From assembly GCF_002216145.1 (NCBI RefSeq), contig NZ_CP022278.1, positions 868,001 through 932,000 on the forward strand: a DNA stretch of 64,000 bases, in the 5' to 3' direction. Position 1 is the first letter of the stretch. Every line of letters begins with the position of its first letter. Below, piece after piece: positions 30,604 to 39,594 of the stretch. The notes under the pieces are model-generated. The model saw only the letters and a list, made by a program, of their open reading frames with translations, was not told the origin of the DNA and made no database searches. The stretch is from Neisseria chenwenguii (lineage in GTDB: Bacteria; Pseudomonadota; Gammaproteobacteria; Burkholderiales; Neisseriaceae). The position numbers were made by a program, and so were the translations under genes.

Positions 30604-31989
30604 TCAGACGGCCATAAACATCAGGGCAGACAGCGTGAAGCCGATTAGGGCAATCAGCGTTTGGTTGACCGTCCACGTCTTCAGGGTGGTCGGAACGTCC
30701 ATATCCAACAGGCGGCCGACCAACCAGAAGCCTGAATCGTTGAAATGGCTGCAACCGACCGAACCGGCGGCGGTCGCTAAAACTACGCAGGCAACCTGCC
30801 AGTCGCTGTAACCTGCGGCGGCAACGGCAGGCGCCATCAGCGCGGCGGCAGTCGTCAGGGCAACAGTGGCCGAACCCTGCGCGATACGCAGTGCCAATGC
30901 AACCAAGAAGCAACCGAGCAAAACAGGAATACCCAAATCAGACATGCTGTCAGCCAGTGCTTTGCCGATGCCCGATGCGCGCAATACGCCGCCGAACATC
31001 CCTCCCGCACCGGTAATCAGAATCACGGAACAGACCGGCCCCAATGCGCCGTCAACGGTTTTTTCCAGCGCGCTGCCTTTTTCGCCGCGCGCACGACCCA
31101 AGACAAACAGCGCAACCAATACCGAAATCAGCAGCGCAACCGGTGTCGAGCCAATCATCCGCAACGCCTGTACCCAAGCCTCATCCTTGCCGACCACGCC
31201 CTCGGCAATCAACGTCGCCAAACCGGTGTTCAAGAAAATCAGCATCATCGGAATCAGCATGATGGCGATTACCGTACCCGCTTTGGCCGGCGCTTTCGGC
31301 ACATCGTTATCCAAGGCGCCGCCGCCCAACAAATCGGGAACGGGCACATGAATGCGTCTGCCCAAAACCTGACCGAGCAGATAACCGCTGAAATACCACG
31401 TGATTACCGCCGCAGGCAGGCCGAGAATCAAAACCTGACCGATGTTCGCGCCGTAAAACTCAGACGCCGCAATCGGCCCAGGATGAGGCGGCAGGAAAAC
31501 GTGCATCACCGAAAACGCGCCGATGGAAGCCAGCGCGTAAGGCAGAACGTCCTGCTTCATGCGGCGTGCGGTGGCAAACACAATCGGCAGCATCACCACC
31601 AAACCCGCATCAAAGAAAATCGGGAAACCGAAAATCAGCGAAGCCACGCCCAGCGCAAACGGCGCGCGTTTTTCACCGAACAGCCGCACCAGTGCATCCG
31701 CCAGCGACTGCGCGCCGCCGGACGTTTCCACCAGCCGCCCAAGCATCGCTCCCAAACCGACCAGCAGCGCCACATTGCCGAGCGTGCCCCCGAAGTTTTT
31801 CACCAAAACATCGTTCACAATACTACCCGTCGGCAGCCCCGTCGCCACCGCCGTCAGCAGGCTGACCAACACCAGCGTCACCAGCGCATGGATACGGAAT
31901 TTTACAATCAGCAGCAGAATCAGCAGAATCGCGCCCGCTGCAATCCCCAAGAGCGTTCCCGTACTCAGGGTCTGGGTAAAGCCGTCCAT
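30604..31989 (-). CDS. gntP: Gluconate permease (GntP family)
   Basis: This inner-membrane gluconate:H+ symporter has 461 residues, the usual family length, and about 12-14 hydrophobic segments. Family motifs include VLPYALASIGAFSVMHVFLP followed by PHPGPIAAS, and GCSHFNDSGFWL near the C-terminus. The frame is open to 32052, but ATG 31989 has an upstream GAGG and starts the family-like MDGFTQTLSTGT. The last residues and stop overlap a DUS half-site. Confidence 0.94.
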   Translation of the reverse strand: MDGFTQTLSTGTLLGIAAGAILLILLLIVKFRIHALVTLVLVSLLTAVATGLPTGSIVNDVLVKNFGGTLGNVALLVGLGAMLGRLVETSGGAQSLADALVRLFGEKRAPFALGVASLIFGFPIFFDAGLVVMLPIVFATARRMKQDVLPYALASIGAFSVMHVFLPPHPGPIAASEFYGANIGQVLILGLPAAVITWYFSGYLLGQVLGRRIHVPVPDLLGGGALDNDVPKAPAKAGTVIAIMLIPMMLIFLNTGLATLIAEGVVGKDEAWVQALRMIGSTPVALLISVLVALFVLGRARGEKGSALEKTVDGALGPVCSVILITGAGGMFGGVLRASGIGKALADSMSDLGIPVLLGCFLVALALRIAQGSATVALTTAAALMAPAVAAAGYSDWQVACVVLATAAGSVGCSHFNDSGFWLVGRLLDMDVPTTLKTWTVNQTLIALIGFTLSALMFMAV

Positions 31990-32128
31990 TTTGAATACCT
32001 CTTTTGATGGTTTGAAATTAATGTTTTTTAACAAACGAAACAAAGATACCACAAGCTCATACTACACAAAACCCTGTGAAATTATACTACTCAAACAAGT
32101 AAATTGTTTTTTAGGAGAAAATTTTAAT

Positions 32129-32176
32129 ATGAACAAATGGGAAATAATTTATATCAAACTTAAATACCACACCTGA
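32129..32176 (+). other. 15-codon ORF with strong ribosome-binding site
   Basis: TTAGGAG precedes an ATG at ideal spacing, opening a frame that encodes MNKWEIIYIKLKYHT and stops just before a DUS terminator. The region is AT-rich and lies divergent from gntP. It could be a leader peptide, a micro-protein or the remnant of a lost gene start. No homology can be claimed at this length. Confidence 0.3.
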
Positions 32177-32215
32177 AAAAGGCCGTCTGAAAAAATTTTC
32201 AGACGGCCTTTTTTT
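32176..32215 (-). terminator. dnaE terminator (inverted DUS)
   Basis: AAAAAGGCCGTCTGAAAA pairs with TTTTCAGACGGCCTTTTT, T-tracts on both sides, 13 bp past the dnaE stop. Confidence 0.85.
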
Positions 32216-32227
32216 TATCCCCCAATC

Positions 32228-35200
32228 CTACCAATGCACCCTAACCGCGCGGTTCCCCAATAATTCTTCCAAATCGTGGAACAGCGCGGCGTTGGCTTTG
32301 ACCATCCATTTGGGCGGGATTTTCAGCGCGCCGGAGGCGTGGTCGTTGCTGTACGACAGTTGCAGCGGAACGGCGTTGCCCACGGTTTGGCGGTTGGCGG
32401 CAAGGATTTCAGCGAGGCGCGGGATATTGTGGCCGGGGCGCAGGGCGAGGCTGAGGCTGCGGGCGTAGCGTTCGCGGGCGGTTTGCAGAGTCATGACGTG
32501 GTTGGCCATGATGCGCAGGCCGTCGCCGCCGCCGTAATCGTCACGGCTGATTTTGGCTTCGACGATTAATACTTGGTCGGCTTTGAGGATGTCGACGCTC
32601 TCTTCGAGGGTTTGGCCGCTGATGAGGATTTCGACTTGGCCGCTTTGGTCTTCGAGGGTGACGAAGGCGATTTTGCCGCGTTTGCCCATCATGGTGCGCA
32701 CGGCGGTGGCGAAACCAGCGACGCGGGCGCTGTCCTGCGGTTTCAGACGGCCTAATTTGGTCGGGGCGATGAGGCGCACTTCGGATGCGTAGGGACCGAA
32801 CGGGTGGCCGGAGAGGTAGAAACCGACGACGTTTTTTTCTTCGGCGAGTTTTTCTGATTCGCTCCAGGCTTCGCACGGCTCAAGGGCGACGGGTTCGATG
32901 GCGTCTTCCATCATGTCGAAAAGACCGCCCTGATTGGCGTTGGCGTTTTTTTGGTCAGCGTTGGCCATGGACAGGTCGATGTTGGCCAGCAGCATGGCGC
33001 GGTTGGGTTCGATGCTGTCGAACGCACCGCCTTTGATGAGGGCTTCGATGGTACGGCGGTTGACGTGGTCCTTGCCGACGCGTTCGCAGAAATCGAGCAG
33101 TCCGGTAAATTTCCCGCCGCCTTGGCGCGCGGCGATAACGGCTTCGACGGCGGCTTCGCCCGTGCCTTTAATCGCACCGAGAGCGTAGCGGATTTCCTTA
33201 TTGGCATTGGGCACGAAGCGGTAGTCGGATTCGTTGATGTCGGGCGGCAGGAAACTGATGCCGTTGGCGCGGCAGTCGTCGTAGAAATGCTTGAGCTGGT
33301 CGGTGTTGTCCAGCTCGCTCGACATGGTGGCGGCCATAAATTCGGCGGGATAATGGGCTTTGAGCCAGGCCGTCTGATAGGAAATCAGGGCGTAGGCGGC
33401 GGCGTGGGATTTGTTGAAACCGTAGCCGGCGAATTTTTCCATGTAGTCGAAAATTTCGTCGGCTTTCTGGCGCGGAATGTTTTGTTTGGCGGCGCCTTCG
33501 GCGAAGATTCCGCGGTGTTTCACCATTTCTTCGGGTTTTTTCTTACCCATCGCGCGGCGCAGCAAATCAGCCCCGCCTAGCGAGTAGCCGCCGATAATCT
33601 GCGCGGCCTGCATCACCTGTTCCTGATACACCATGATGCCGTAGGTCGGTTCGAGTACCGGTTCGAGCAGGGGATGGATATACTCGAACTTGCCGCCTTT
33701 CATACGGGCGACAAAGTCGGGGATGTTGTCCATCGGGCCGGGACGGTAGAGCGACACGAAGGCGATGAGTTCTTCAAACTTGGTCGTATGCGCCGTTTTG
33801 AGCATTTTTTTCATGCCCGTCGATTCAAACTGGAACACGGCAGTGGTGTTGGCGTCGCGGAAAATCTGGTAGGCGGCCTGGTCGTCGAGGGTGATTTTGC
33901 CGACATCGACAATATCGCCCGTGGTTTTTTTGATGTTTTCCTGCGCCATTTCGATGATGGTCAGATTGCGCAGGCCCAAAAAGTCAAACTTCACCAAACC
34001 CACGTCTTCCACGTCGCCTTTGTCGTACATCGACACAGGCGAAGCGGATTCGTCGGCTTGATAAACGGGGCTGTAATCGGAAATTTTGCCCGGCGCAATG
34101 AGTACGCCGCCGGCGTGCATCCCCAAGCCGCGCGTTAAGTCTTCGAGTTTTTTCGCCAGATCGATTAAATCTTCCGCCTCTTCCGCCTCAATCAGCTCGC
34201 GGATTTGCGGTTCGGCCTCCATCGCTTTTTCCAAACTCAGCGGTTTGTTGGCCTCAAGCGGAATCAGTTTCGACAAACGGTCGCACAGCATAAACGGCAA
34301 ATCCAACACACGCCCCACGTCACGGATGACGGCTTTCGACGACAGCGTGCCGAAAGTCACAATCTGGCTGACCGCCTCCGCTCCGTATTTTTCGCGCACA
34401 TATTCAATCACGCGCCCGCGGTTGGACTGGCAGAAATCCACGTCGAAGTCGGGCATGGACACGCGCTCGGGATTGAGAAAACGCTCGAACAGCAACGCAT
34501 ATTTCAGCGGATCGAGGTCGGTAATTTTCAGCGAATACGCCACCAGCGAGCCCGCGCCCGAACCGCGGCCGGGGCCGACCGGGCAGCCGTTCTGTTTCGC
34601 CCAGTTGATAAAGTCTTGTACAATAAGGAAATAACCGGGAAACTTCATCTGAATGATGATGTTCAGCTCGAAATCCAAACGCGCCTGATATTCGGGCATT
34701 TTCGCCGCACGCTCGGCCTCGTCGGGATAAAGCTGCGCCATGCGTTCCTGCAAACCCTCGTTGGAAAGCTGCGTCAGGTAGTCGTCCAAACTCATGTCCT
34801 CGGGCGTGGGAAACAGCGGCAGGAAGTTTTTGCCCAACGTGATGTGCAGGTTGCAGCGCTTGGCGATTTCTACCGTATTTTCAAGCGCTTCGGGCAAATC
34901 GGCAAACCGCGCCGCCACTTCTTCCGGCGATGCGAAATACTGCCCCGCCACAAAATCGTGCGGACGTTTTTTGTCCGCCAGCGTCCAACCGCCCGCGATG
35001 CACACCCGCGTTTCGTGTGCCATAAAATCGTCGCGGTTCATAAACTGCACCGGATGCGTCGCCACCACGGGCAAACCCAAATCCTCCGCCAGTTTCACGC
35101 TGCCGGAGACCGACGTTTCCCACTCGGGGCGTTCCGGCAGGCGTTGCAGTTCCAGATAAAACGCATTCGGAAACCACGCCGTGTATTTTTCCGCCGCCAT

Positions 35201-35659
35201 ACGTGCCGCCGCCTCATTGCCGTTGAGCAGGTTTGCGCCCACTTCGCCGTAATGCGCGCCGCTCAGGCAGATCAGGCCGCTGTTGTCGCCCTCCGCCAGC
35301 CAGCTTTGGCGCAACTCGGCATGATGGACATTGCGGTCTTTACCGACGTAGGCCGCCGTAAGCAGTTCGCTCAAACGCAGATAGCCCTTGTCGTTGCGGA
35401 TAATCAGCAACGCGCGGAAGGGCTTGTCGGGCGCAGCGGGATTTTCAATCCAAACATCCGCACCACCCACAGGCTTCACTCCCGCGCCGCGGCAGGCTTT
35501 ATAGAATTTCACCAAACCGAATTCGTTCATCAAATCGCTGATGCCCAGCGCCGGCAGGCCGCATTCTTTGGCTCTTTTCACCACTTCTTTGATGCGTACC
35601 ATGCCGTCGGTAATCGAGAACTCGGTGTGCAGGCGCAGAGGAATGTAGGTCGGATTCAT
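32228..35659 (-). CDS. dnaE: DNA polymerase III alpha subunit
   Basis: DnaE is the replicative polymerase catalytic subunit. The 1143-residue protein has an N-terminal PHP domain (PLRLHTEFSITDGMVRIKEV), the palm with catalytic aspartates in MPDFDVDFCQSNRGRVIEYV, the preceding GPGRGSGAGSLVAY, a fingers/thumb region, a helix-hairpin-helix and a C-terminal OB fold (VRTMMGKRGKIAFVTLEDQS). Its length is close to E. coli DnaE (1160). ATG 35659 is chosen over 35680 because it begins MNPTYIPLRLHTEFS. It is monocistronic. Confidence 0.98.
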   Translation of the reverse strand: MNPTYIPLRLHTEFSITDGMVRIKEVVKRAKECGLPALGISDLMNEFGLVKFYKACRGAGVKPVGGADVWIENPAAPDKPFRALLIIRNDKGYLRLSELLTAAYVGKDRNVHHAELRQSWLAEGDNSGLICLSGAHYGEVGANLLNGNEAAARMAAEKYTAWFPNAFYLELQRLPERPEWETSVSGSVKLAEDLGLPVVATHPVQFMNRDDFMAHETRVCIAGGWTLADKKRPHDFVAGQYFASPEEVAARFADLPEALENTVEIAKRCNLHITLGKNFLPLFPTPEDMSLDDYLTQLSNEGLQERMAQLYPDEAERAAKMPEYQARLDFELNIIIQMKFPGYFLIVQDFINWAKQNGCPVGPGRGSGAGSLVAYSLKITDLDPLKYALLFERFLNPERVSMPDFDVDFCQSNRGRVIEYVREKYGAEAVSQIVTFGTLSSKAVIRDVGRVLDLPFMLCDRLSKLIPLEANKPLSLEKAMEAEPQIRELIEAEEAEDLIDLAKKLEDLTRGLGMHAGGVLIAPGKISDYSPVYQADESASPVSMYDKGDVEDVGLVKFDFLGLRNLTIIEMAQENIKKTTGDIVDVGKITLDDQAAYQIFRDANTTAVFQFESTGMKKMLKTAHTTKFEELIAFVSLYRPGPMDNIPDFVARMKGGKFEYIHPLLEPVLEPTYGIMVYQEQVMQAAQIIGGYSLGGADLLRRAMGKKKPEEMVKHRGIFAEGAAKQNIPRQKADEIFDYMEKFAGYGFNKSHAAAYALISYQTAWLKAHYPAEFMAATMSSELDNTDQLKHFYDDCRANGISFLPPDINESDYRFVPNANKEIRYALGAIKGTGEAAVEAVIAARQGGGKFTGLLDFCERVGKDHVNRRTIEALIKGGAFDSIEPNRAMLLANIDLSMANADQKNANANQGGLFDMMEDAIEPVALEPCEAWSESEKLAEEKNVVGFYLSGHPFGPYASEVRLIAPTKLGRLKPQDSARVAGFATAVRTMMGKRGKIAFVTLEDQSGQVEILISGQTLEESVDILKADQVLIVEAKISRDDYGGGDGLRIMANHVMTLQTARERYARSLSLALRPGHNIPRLAEILAANRQTVGNAVPLQLSYSNDHASGALKIPPKWMVKANAALFHDLEELLGNRAVRVHW

Positions 35660-35713
35660 GGCGGATTTCGTCGGAAACATTAAAGGCCGTATTGTAGCAG
35701 CCGAAAAGCCGTC

Positions 35714-35751
35714 AGGCCGTCTGAAAACCGAAAAGATTTTTCAGACGGCCT
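35714..35751. terminator. Inverted DUS pair upstream of dnaE
   Basis: AGGCCGTCTGAAAA pairs with TTTTCAGACGGCCT across 10 bases, in the divergent gap between dnaE and the S4 gene. Confidence 0.6.
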
Positions 35752-35822
35752 ATACAAACAACAGCTTGCCAATGACCGGCCCGCCCCAATTACGTTACAA
35801 TCCGCCAAACGAAAGGAAAAAC

Positions 35823-36056
35823 ATGGAAGCCACAGTCTATCTCGAAGACAACGAATACATCGCCCTTTGCGACCTCTTGAAACTCGCAGGTTTGGCCGAA
35901 AGCGGCGGGCAGGCGAAAGCCTTTATCGCAGAGGGGCTGGTGTTGCGAAACGGCGAAACAGAAATACGCAAAACCGCCAAAATCCGCGGCGGCGAAGTGG
36001 TTGAATTTGACGGCGCACGATTGGAGATTGCCGATGGATACGACCCTGAAGCCTGA
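35823..36056 (+). CDS. S4-domain RNA-binding protein (YbcJ-like)
   Basis: The 77-residue protein is essentially a single S4 fold: IALCDLLKLAGLAESGGQAK then FIAEGLVLRNGETEIRKTAK and GGEVVEFDG. It resembles E. coli YbcJ, which is linked to ribosome assembly or RNA handling. GAAAGGAA precedes the ATG. Its last 23 bases overlap the next gene, indicating translational coupling. Confidence 0.85.
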   Translation: MEATVYLEDNEYIALCDLLKLAGLAESGGQAKAFIAEGLVLRNGETEIRKTAKIRGGEVVEFDGARLEIADGYDPEA

Positions 36057-36213
36057 CGAAACGCTGCTTCCCGAACCTGTCCGCCCCGAAGATTGGGAAT
36101 GTTGCGGCAGCGAATGCGGCGATGCCTGCATGCAGACGATGTATTGTAACGAAAAAACCGCCTACGACGCGCAGCAGAAGCGTTTGCGCGAGGCTGCGGA
36201 GCGCGCGGGATAG
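36034..36213 (+). CDS. Oxidoreductase-like (PF09791) small Cys-rich protein
   Basis: From ATG 36034 this is a 59-residue protein with PVRPEDWECCGSECGDACMQ and five cysteines (23, 24, 28, 32, 38), the pattern of the small oxidoreductase-like family. It may bind a metal or cofactor; no activity is established. GGAG lies before the ATG inside the S4 gene. The stop is followed at once by a DUS. Confidence 0.75.
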   Translation: MDTTLKPDETLLPEPVRPEDWECCGSECGDACMQTMYCNEKTAYDAQQKRLREAAERAG

Positions 36214-36251
36214 GCCGTCTGAAAAACCCGTTGAAAACCTTAAAGAATCCC

Positions 36252-37088
36252 ATGATAGACCTTCACTGCCATTCCACCGTTTCAGACGGCACTTTGTCCC
36301 CCGCCGAAGTCGTGCGCCTCGCTCACGAAAACGGTTGCACCCTGCTTGCGCTGACTGACCACGACCACACCGGCGGGCTGGCCGAGGCGCGAGCAGAAGC
36401 CGATACGATCGGCCTGCGTTTTATCAACGGCGTGGAAATTTCGGTAACGTGGCACGGGCGCACCATCCATGTCGTCGGCCTCGATTTCGACCCTGAAAAC
36501 GAAACGCTGCAAACCCTGTTGGCCAAGGTGCGGCAAGGCCGTCTGAAAAGGCTGGAAGCAATTGCCGCCAAGCTGGAAAAAAAAGGCATTGCCGGCGCGT
36601 TTGAGGGCGCACTCGCGCTCGCTGCGAATCCCGAAATGGTCGGCCGCACCCATCTTGCCGAATTTCTGATTCAAAACAATCACGTACGCAACAAACAGCA
36701 GGCGTTTGCCAAATATTTGGGCGACGGAAAATCCTGCGCCGTGCCGCACCAGTGGGCGGAACTCGCCGACTGCGTCAACGCCGTAAACGGCGCGGACGGG
36801 CTGGCGGTCATCGCCCACCCGATGCGCTACGATCTCTCCGCCACCGCCAAACGACGCCTGTTTGAAGAGTTCAAAGCGCTGGGCGGCGCGGGGATTGAGG
36901 TTCACAGCGGCAACTGCGACAAAAACGACCGCCTGAACTACGCGCTTCTGGCCGAACGCTACGGCCTGCTCGCCGGCGCGGGCAGCGACTTCCACCGTTT
37001 AAACGATTTTTCAGGCGGCACCTTGGGCGCGTGCCCCGAATTGCCGCCAAACTGCAAACCGGTTTGGGAACATTTCAGACGGCATTGA
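36252..37088 (+). CDS. PHP-domain phosphoesterase (RNase AM / YciV-like)
   Basis: The 278-residue protein has the PHP metal-binding motifs: HCHST near residue 5, DHDHTGG at 36-42, GVEISVTWHGR and the later HPMRYDL and AGSDFHR. E. coli YciV (RNase AM) is a 5'-3' exonuclease and nucleoside-3',5'-bisphosphate phosphatase acting in rRNA 5' maturation and pAp-type turnover; that role is likely here. A TTG at 36231 is possible but ATG 36252 starts the domain. The stop lies in a DUS half-site. Confidence 0.88.
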   Translation: MIDLHCHSTVSDGTLSPAEVVRLAHENGCTLLALTDHDHTGGLAEARAEADTIGLRFINGVEISVTWHGRTIHVVGLDFDPENETLQTLLAKVRQGRLKRLEAIAAKLEKKGIAGAFEGALALAANPEMVGRTHLAEFLIQNNHVRNKQQAFAKYLGDGKSCAVPHQWAELADCVNAVNGADGLAVIAHPMRYDLSATAKRRLFEEFKALGGAGIEVHSGNCDKNDRLNYALLAERYGLLAGAGSDFHRLNDFSGGTLGACPELPPNCKPVWEHFRRH

Positions 37089-37152
37089 GACCGTCTGAAA
37101 TGTTTGAAGCAACGCTTATTCCCCGTCCGACCGTTTTTTTAAAAGACTTTTT

Positions 37153-37785
37153 ATGCCGCTTACCGACATCCGCCGCCGTTTTTCTCTGCGCACTTTAATG
37201 TTGCTTTTCTGCATGACTGCGCCTTTGGTAACAGTTGTCATGATTGCATCACAATTATGGGGGCAACAGGGTTTTGCGTTTGAAACACCGCTGATGCTGT
37301 GGATTCATGCCAACGTCGGCGGCTGGTTTGCGCCCGTGGCGGTGGCGCTGCATTATGTCGGCAAAACGGCGCTCGCCGTGCCCGTGATTGCGCTGGTTGC
37401 GGTGTGGCTGGCGTTTCGCAAACGGCTGAAAACGGCTGTGTTTATCGTGTTTTCTACGCTGCTGCCGACGCTGGTGATGCTTGCGGTCAAGTCGTTTTTC
37501 GCCCGCCCGCGCCCCAAGCTTTGGCCACGGATTGTGGAAGAGGCCAATTATTCGTTCCCCAGCGGCCATGCCACATTCGGCGCGGCTTTGGCGATGATTG
37601 TGTTTCTGCTTTGGCGCGGTTCGCCACACTGCCGCGCCGTCGCCGCGGGCTGTGTGGCGTTTGCGCTATCGATGGGTTTTTCGCGCCTTTATCTGGGGGT
37701 GCACTACCCGACCGATGTGTTCGCAGGCTGGGTAAACGGCGCATTTTCCACTTTATTGGTTTATAAATTACTGTTTAGAAAATGA
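37153..37785 (+). CDS. PAP2-family membrane phosphatase
   Basis: The 210-residue inner-membrane protein carries the three phosphatase motifs: KSFFARPRPK (KX6RP), YSFPSGHATF (PSGH) and SRLYLGVHYPTDVFAGW (SRX5HX3D), among about six hydrophobic segments. Relatives dephosphorylate lipid phosphates such as undecaprenyl pyrophosphate or phosphatidylglycerol phosphate. The stop overlaps the start of the next gene by ATGA. Confidence 0.9.
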   Translation: MPLTDIRRRFSLRTLMLLFCMTAPLVTVVMIASQLWGQQGFAFETPLMLWIHANVGGWFAPVAVALHYVGKTALAVPVIALVAVWLAFRKRLKTAVFIVFSTLLPTLVMLAVKSFFARPRPKLWPRIVEEANYSFPSGHATFGAALAMIVFLLWRGSPHCRAVAAGCVAFALSMGFSRLYLGVHYPTDVFAGWVNGAFSTLLVYKLLFRK

Positions 37786-38744
37786 ATTTTCCCTCGCTCA
37801 ACACACCTGTCTGGCTGCGCAACGGCAACGCCGACACGCTGTTTGCCAAAGCGCTGCAAAGCCCGCCGCCTGCCTACCGCCGCGAGCTGCTGCCCGACAG
37901 CACGGCGCAGGGTTTGGCGGCCTATGATTTTGTTGATGCCGCCGACCCCGACGCGCCGCTGGTGGTAATGTTCCATGGCTTGGAAGGCAGCAGCCGCAGC
38001 CATTACGCGGTGGAAATGATGAAAGCCGTGCAGCGGCGCGGCTGGCACGGCGTGGTGGCGCATTTTCGCGGCTGCGGCGGCGTGCCCAACACCGCACCCG
38101 TGTTCTACCATTCGGGTGACACGCGCGAAATCGCGTTTATGCTGCAAACACTCGCAGCGCGTTATCCGAAAATCTACGCCATCGGCATCTCGCTCGGCGG
38201 CAACGCGCTGGCGAAATATCTGGGCGAACAAGGCCGTCTGAACCAAACCGCCCTGCCCCGCGCCGCCGCCGCCGTTTCCGCACCCGTCGATCTGAGCGCG
38301 GCGGGAACACGTTTCGACCGCGGCCTCACGCGCCTGCTCTATACGCGCTATTTTTTAAGTTCTCTCATTCCCAAAGCCCGGGCCTTCAAGCATTTTCAAA
38401 CGGCCTCGCCGCTGGAAAACTGCAAAACGCTGGGGGATTTCGACGACCTGTTTACCGCACCGCTGCACGGTTTTGCCGACCGCCACGACTACTACCGCCG
38501 CGCCTCGTGCAAACCGTTTCTTGCCGACGTTGCCACGCCGCTTCTGCTTCTGAACGCCCGCAACGACCCCTTCCTGCCGCCCGAAGCCCTGCCCGGTGCG
38601 GGCGAAGTTTCCGACCGTGTCACCCTGCTGCAACCGCCCTACGGCGGCCACGTCGGCTTTGTCGGCAAAGAAAACGGCCGTCTGAATATCGGCTGGCTGC
38701 CGCAGGCGGTATTGGGGTATTTTGAGCAGTTTGAGGCCGTCTGA
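37782..38744 (+). CDS. YheT-family alpha/beta hydrolase
   Basis: The 320-residue hydrolase has VVMFHGLEGSSRSHYA, the nucleophile elbow GISLGGNAL (Ser), LLNARNDPFLPP with the acid residue and GGHVGFVG with the catalytic histidine. It belongs to the YheT/ABHD1-3 group, probably lipid or ester hydrolases. The ATG overlaps the PAP2 gene by four bases, so the two are translationally coupled and may act on the same lipid pathway. Its C-terminus EAV and stop codon are encoded by a DUS. Confidence 0.9.
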   Translation: MNFPSLNTPVWLRNGNADTLFAKALQSPPPAYRRELLPDSTAQGLAAYDFVDAADPDAPLVVMFHGLEGSSRSHYAVEMMKAVQRRGWHGVVAHFRGCGGVPNTAPVFYHSGDTREIAFMLQTLAARYPKIYAIGISLGGNALAKYLGEQGRLNQTALPRAAAAVSAPVDLSAAGTRFDRGLTRLLYTRYFLSSLIPKARAFKHFQTASPLENCKTLGDFDDLFTAPLHGFADRHDYYRRASCKPFLADVATPLLLLNARNDPFLPPEALPGAGEVSDRVTLLQPPYGGHVGFVGKENGRLNIGWLPQAVLGYFEQFEAV

Positions 38745-38771
38745 AAAAAGATACGCTTTCAGACGGCCTTA
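38733..38771 (+). terminator. Terminator overlapping the yheT stop (inverted DUS)
   Basis: GAGGCCGTCTGAAA pairs with TTTCAGACGGCCTT; the TGA of the DUS is the stop codon of the gene. Confidence 0.7.
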
Positions 38772-38817
38772 AATATTTGTTTCATGATTATTTGTTTTTC
38801 GATTTCCCGTTTCCGCC

Positions 38818-39423
38818 ATGACCGCTTCCGACTTAATCAACATCATCGGCACAGCCGCCTTTACTTTGGCGGGCTATCTGGTCGGTGTCCGCAAACGGCT
38901 CGATATTTTGGGTGTTTTGATCTGTGCGCTGCTGACCGCTGTCGGCGGCGGGATGATGCGCGATGTTTTGGTGGGGCGCATTCCGGCGGTGTTTACGGAA
39001 TATTCGTCGCTGCTGGTGATTGCCGTGACGCTGGCGGCGGCGTGGTTTTTGAAGCTGCAAAACAGCCAACGGCGCGTGTTGGCGGAAGCCTTTGCGTGGG
39101 CGGATTCGCTCGGGCTGGTGGCGTTTACCATCATCGGCGCGCAAATCGGTTTGGATTACGGACTGAACATTTTCGGCGTGGTGATGACGGGTTTTGTGAC
39201 GGCAGTCGGCGGCGGCATTGTGCGCGATATGCTGATCAACGATATTCCGGTCATCATGCGCGAGGGCTTTTACGGAAGCGTGGCCGTGATTGTGGGCATT
39301 GCGGTCTGCCTGCTGGATTTTCTGAATATGGTTCATCCGTTTACATTGCAGGTTCTGCTGATCAGCGGCTATGTTTTACGGATGTGGGCATACAAAATCC
39401 ATCTGCGCCTGCCCAAGCCTTGA
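38818..39423 (+). CDS. TRIC-type cation channel family protein (YadS/UPF0126)
   Basis: The 201-residue membrane protein has two inverted repeats, each with TAVGGGMMRD or TAVGGGIVRD followed by IP, and six to seven hydrophobic helices. Bacterial TRIC homologues form trimeric cation channels; YadS has also been linked to amino-acid transport, so substrate is uncertain. No Shine-Dalgarno is obvious. Confidence 0.88.
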   Translation: MTASDLINIIGTAAFTLAGYLVGVRKRLDILGVLICALLTAVGGGMMRDVLVGRIPAVFTEYSSLLVIAVTLAAAWFLKLQNSQRRVLAEAFAWADSLGLVAFTIIGAQIGLDYGLNIFGVVMTGFVTAVGGGIVRDMLINDIPVIMREGFYGSVAVIVGIAVCLLDFLNMVHPFTLQVLLISGYVLRMWAYKIHLRLPKP

Positions 39424-39594
39424 GTTTTCAGACAACCCGAATGTTTTGATGGAAATCGGGAAAGGCCGTCTGAAATGTTTACCGGCGTCATGCCTGCACA
39501 GGTGGAAATGACGTCGCTTGAAGAACTAATTTTTCAGACGGCCTTTGCGCCGCAAATGCTAAAATCCCCTTTCCCCCACCCTTGGAAGCACGAC

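Noticed and set aside
34205..35683. 492-codon plus-strand frame antisense to dnaE
   Set aside because: It is a shadow of dnaE codon use, His/Arg/Gln-rich with no recognisable motifs or ribosome-binding site; dnaE on the other strand is certain.
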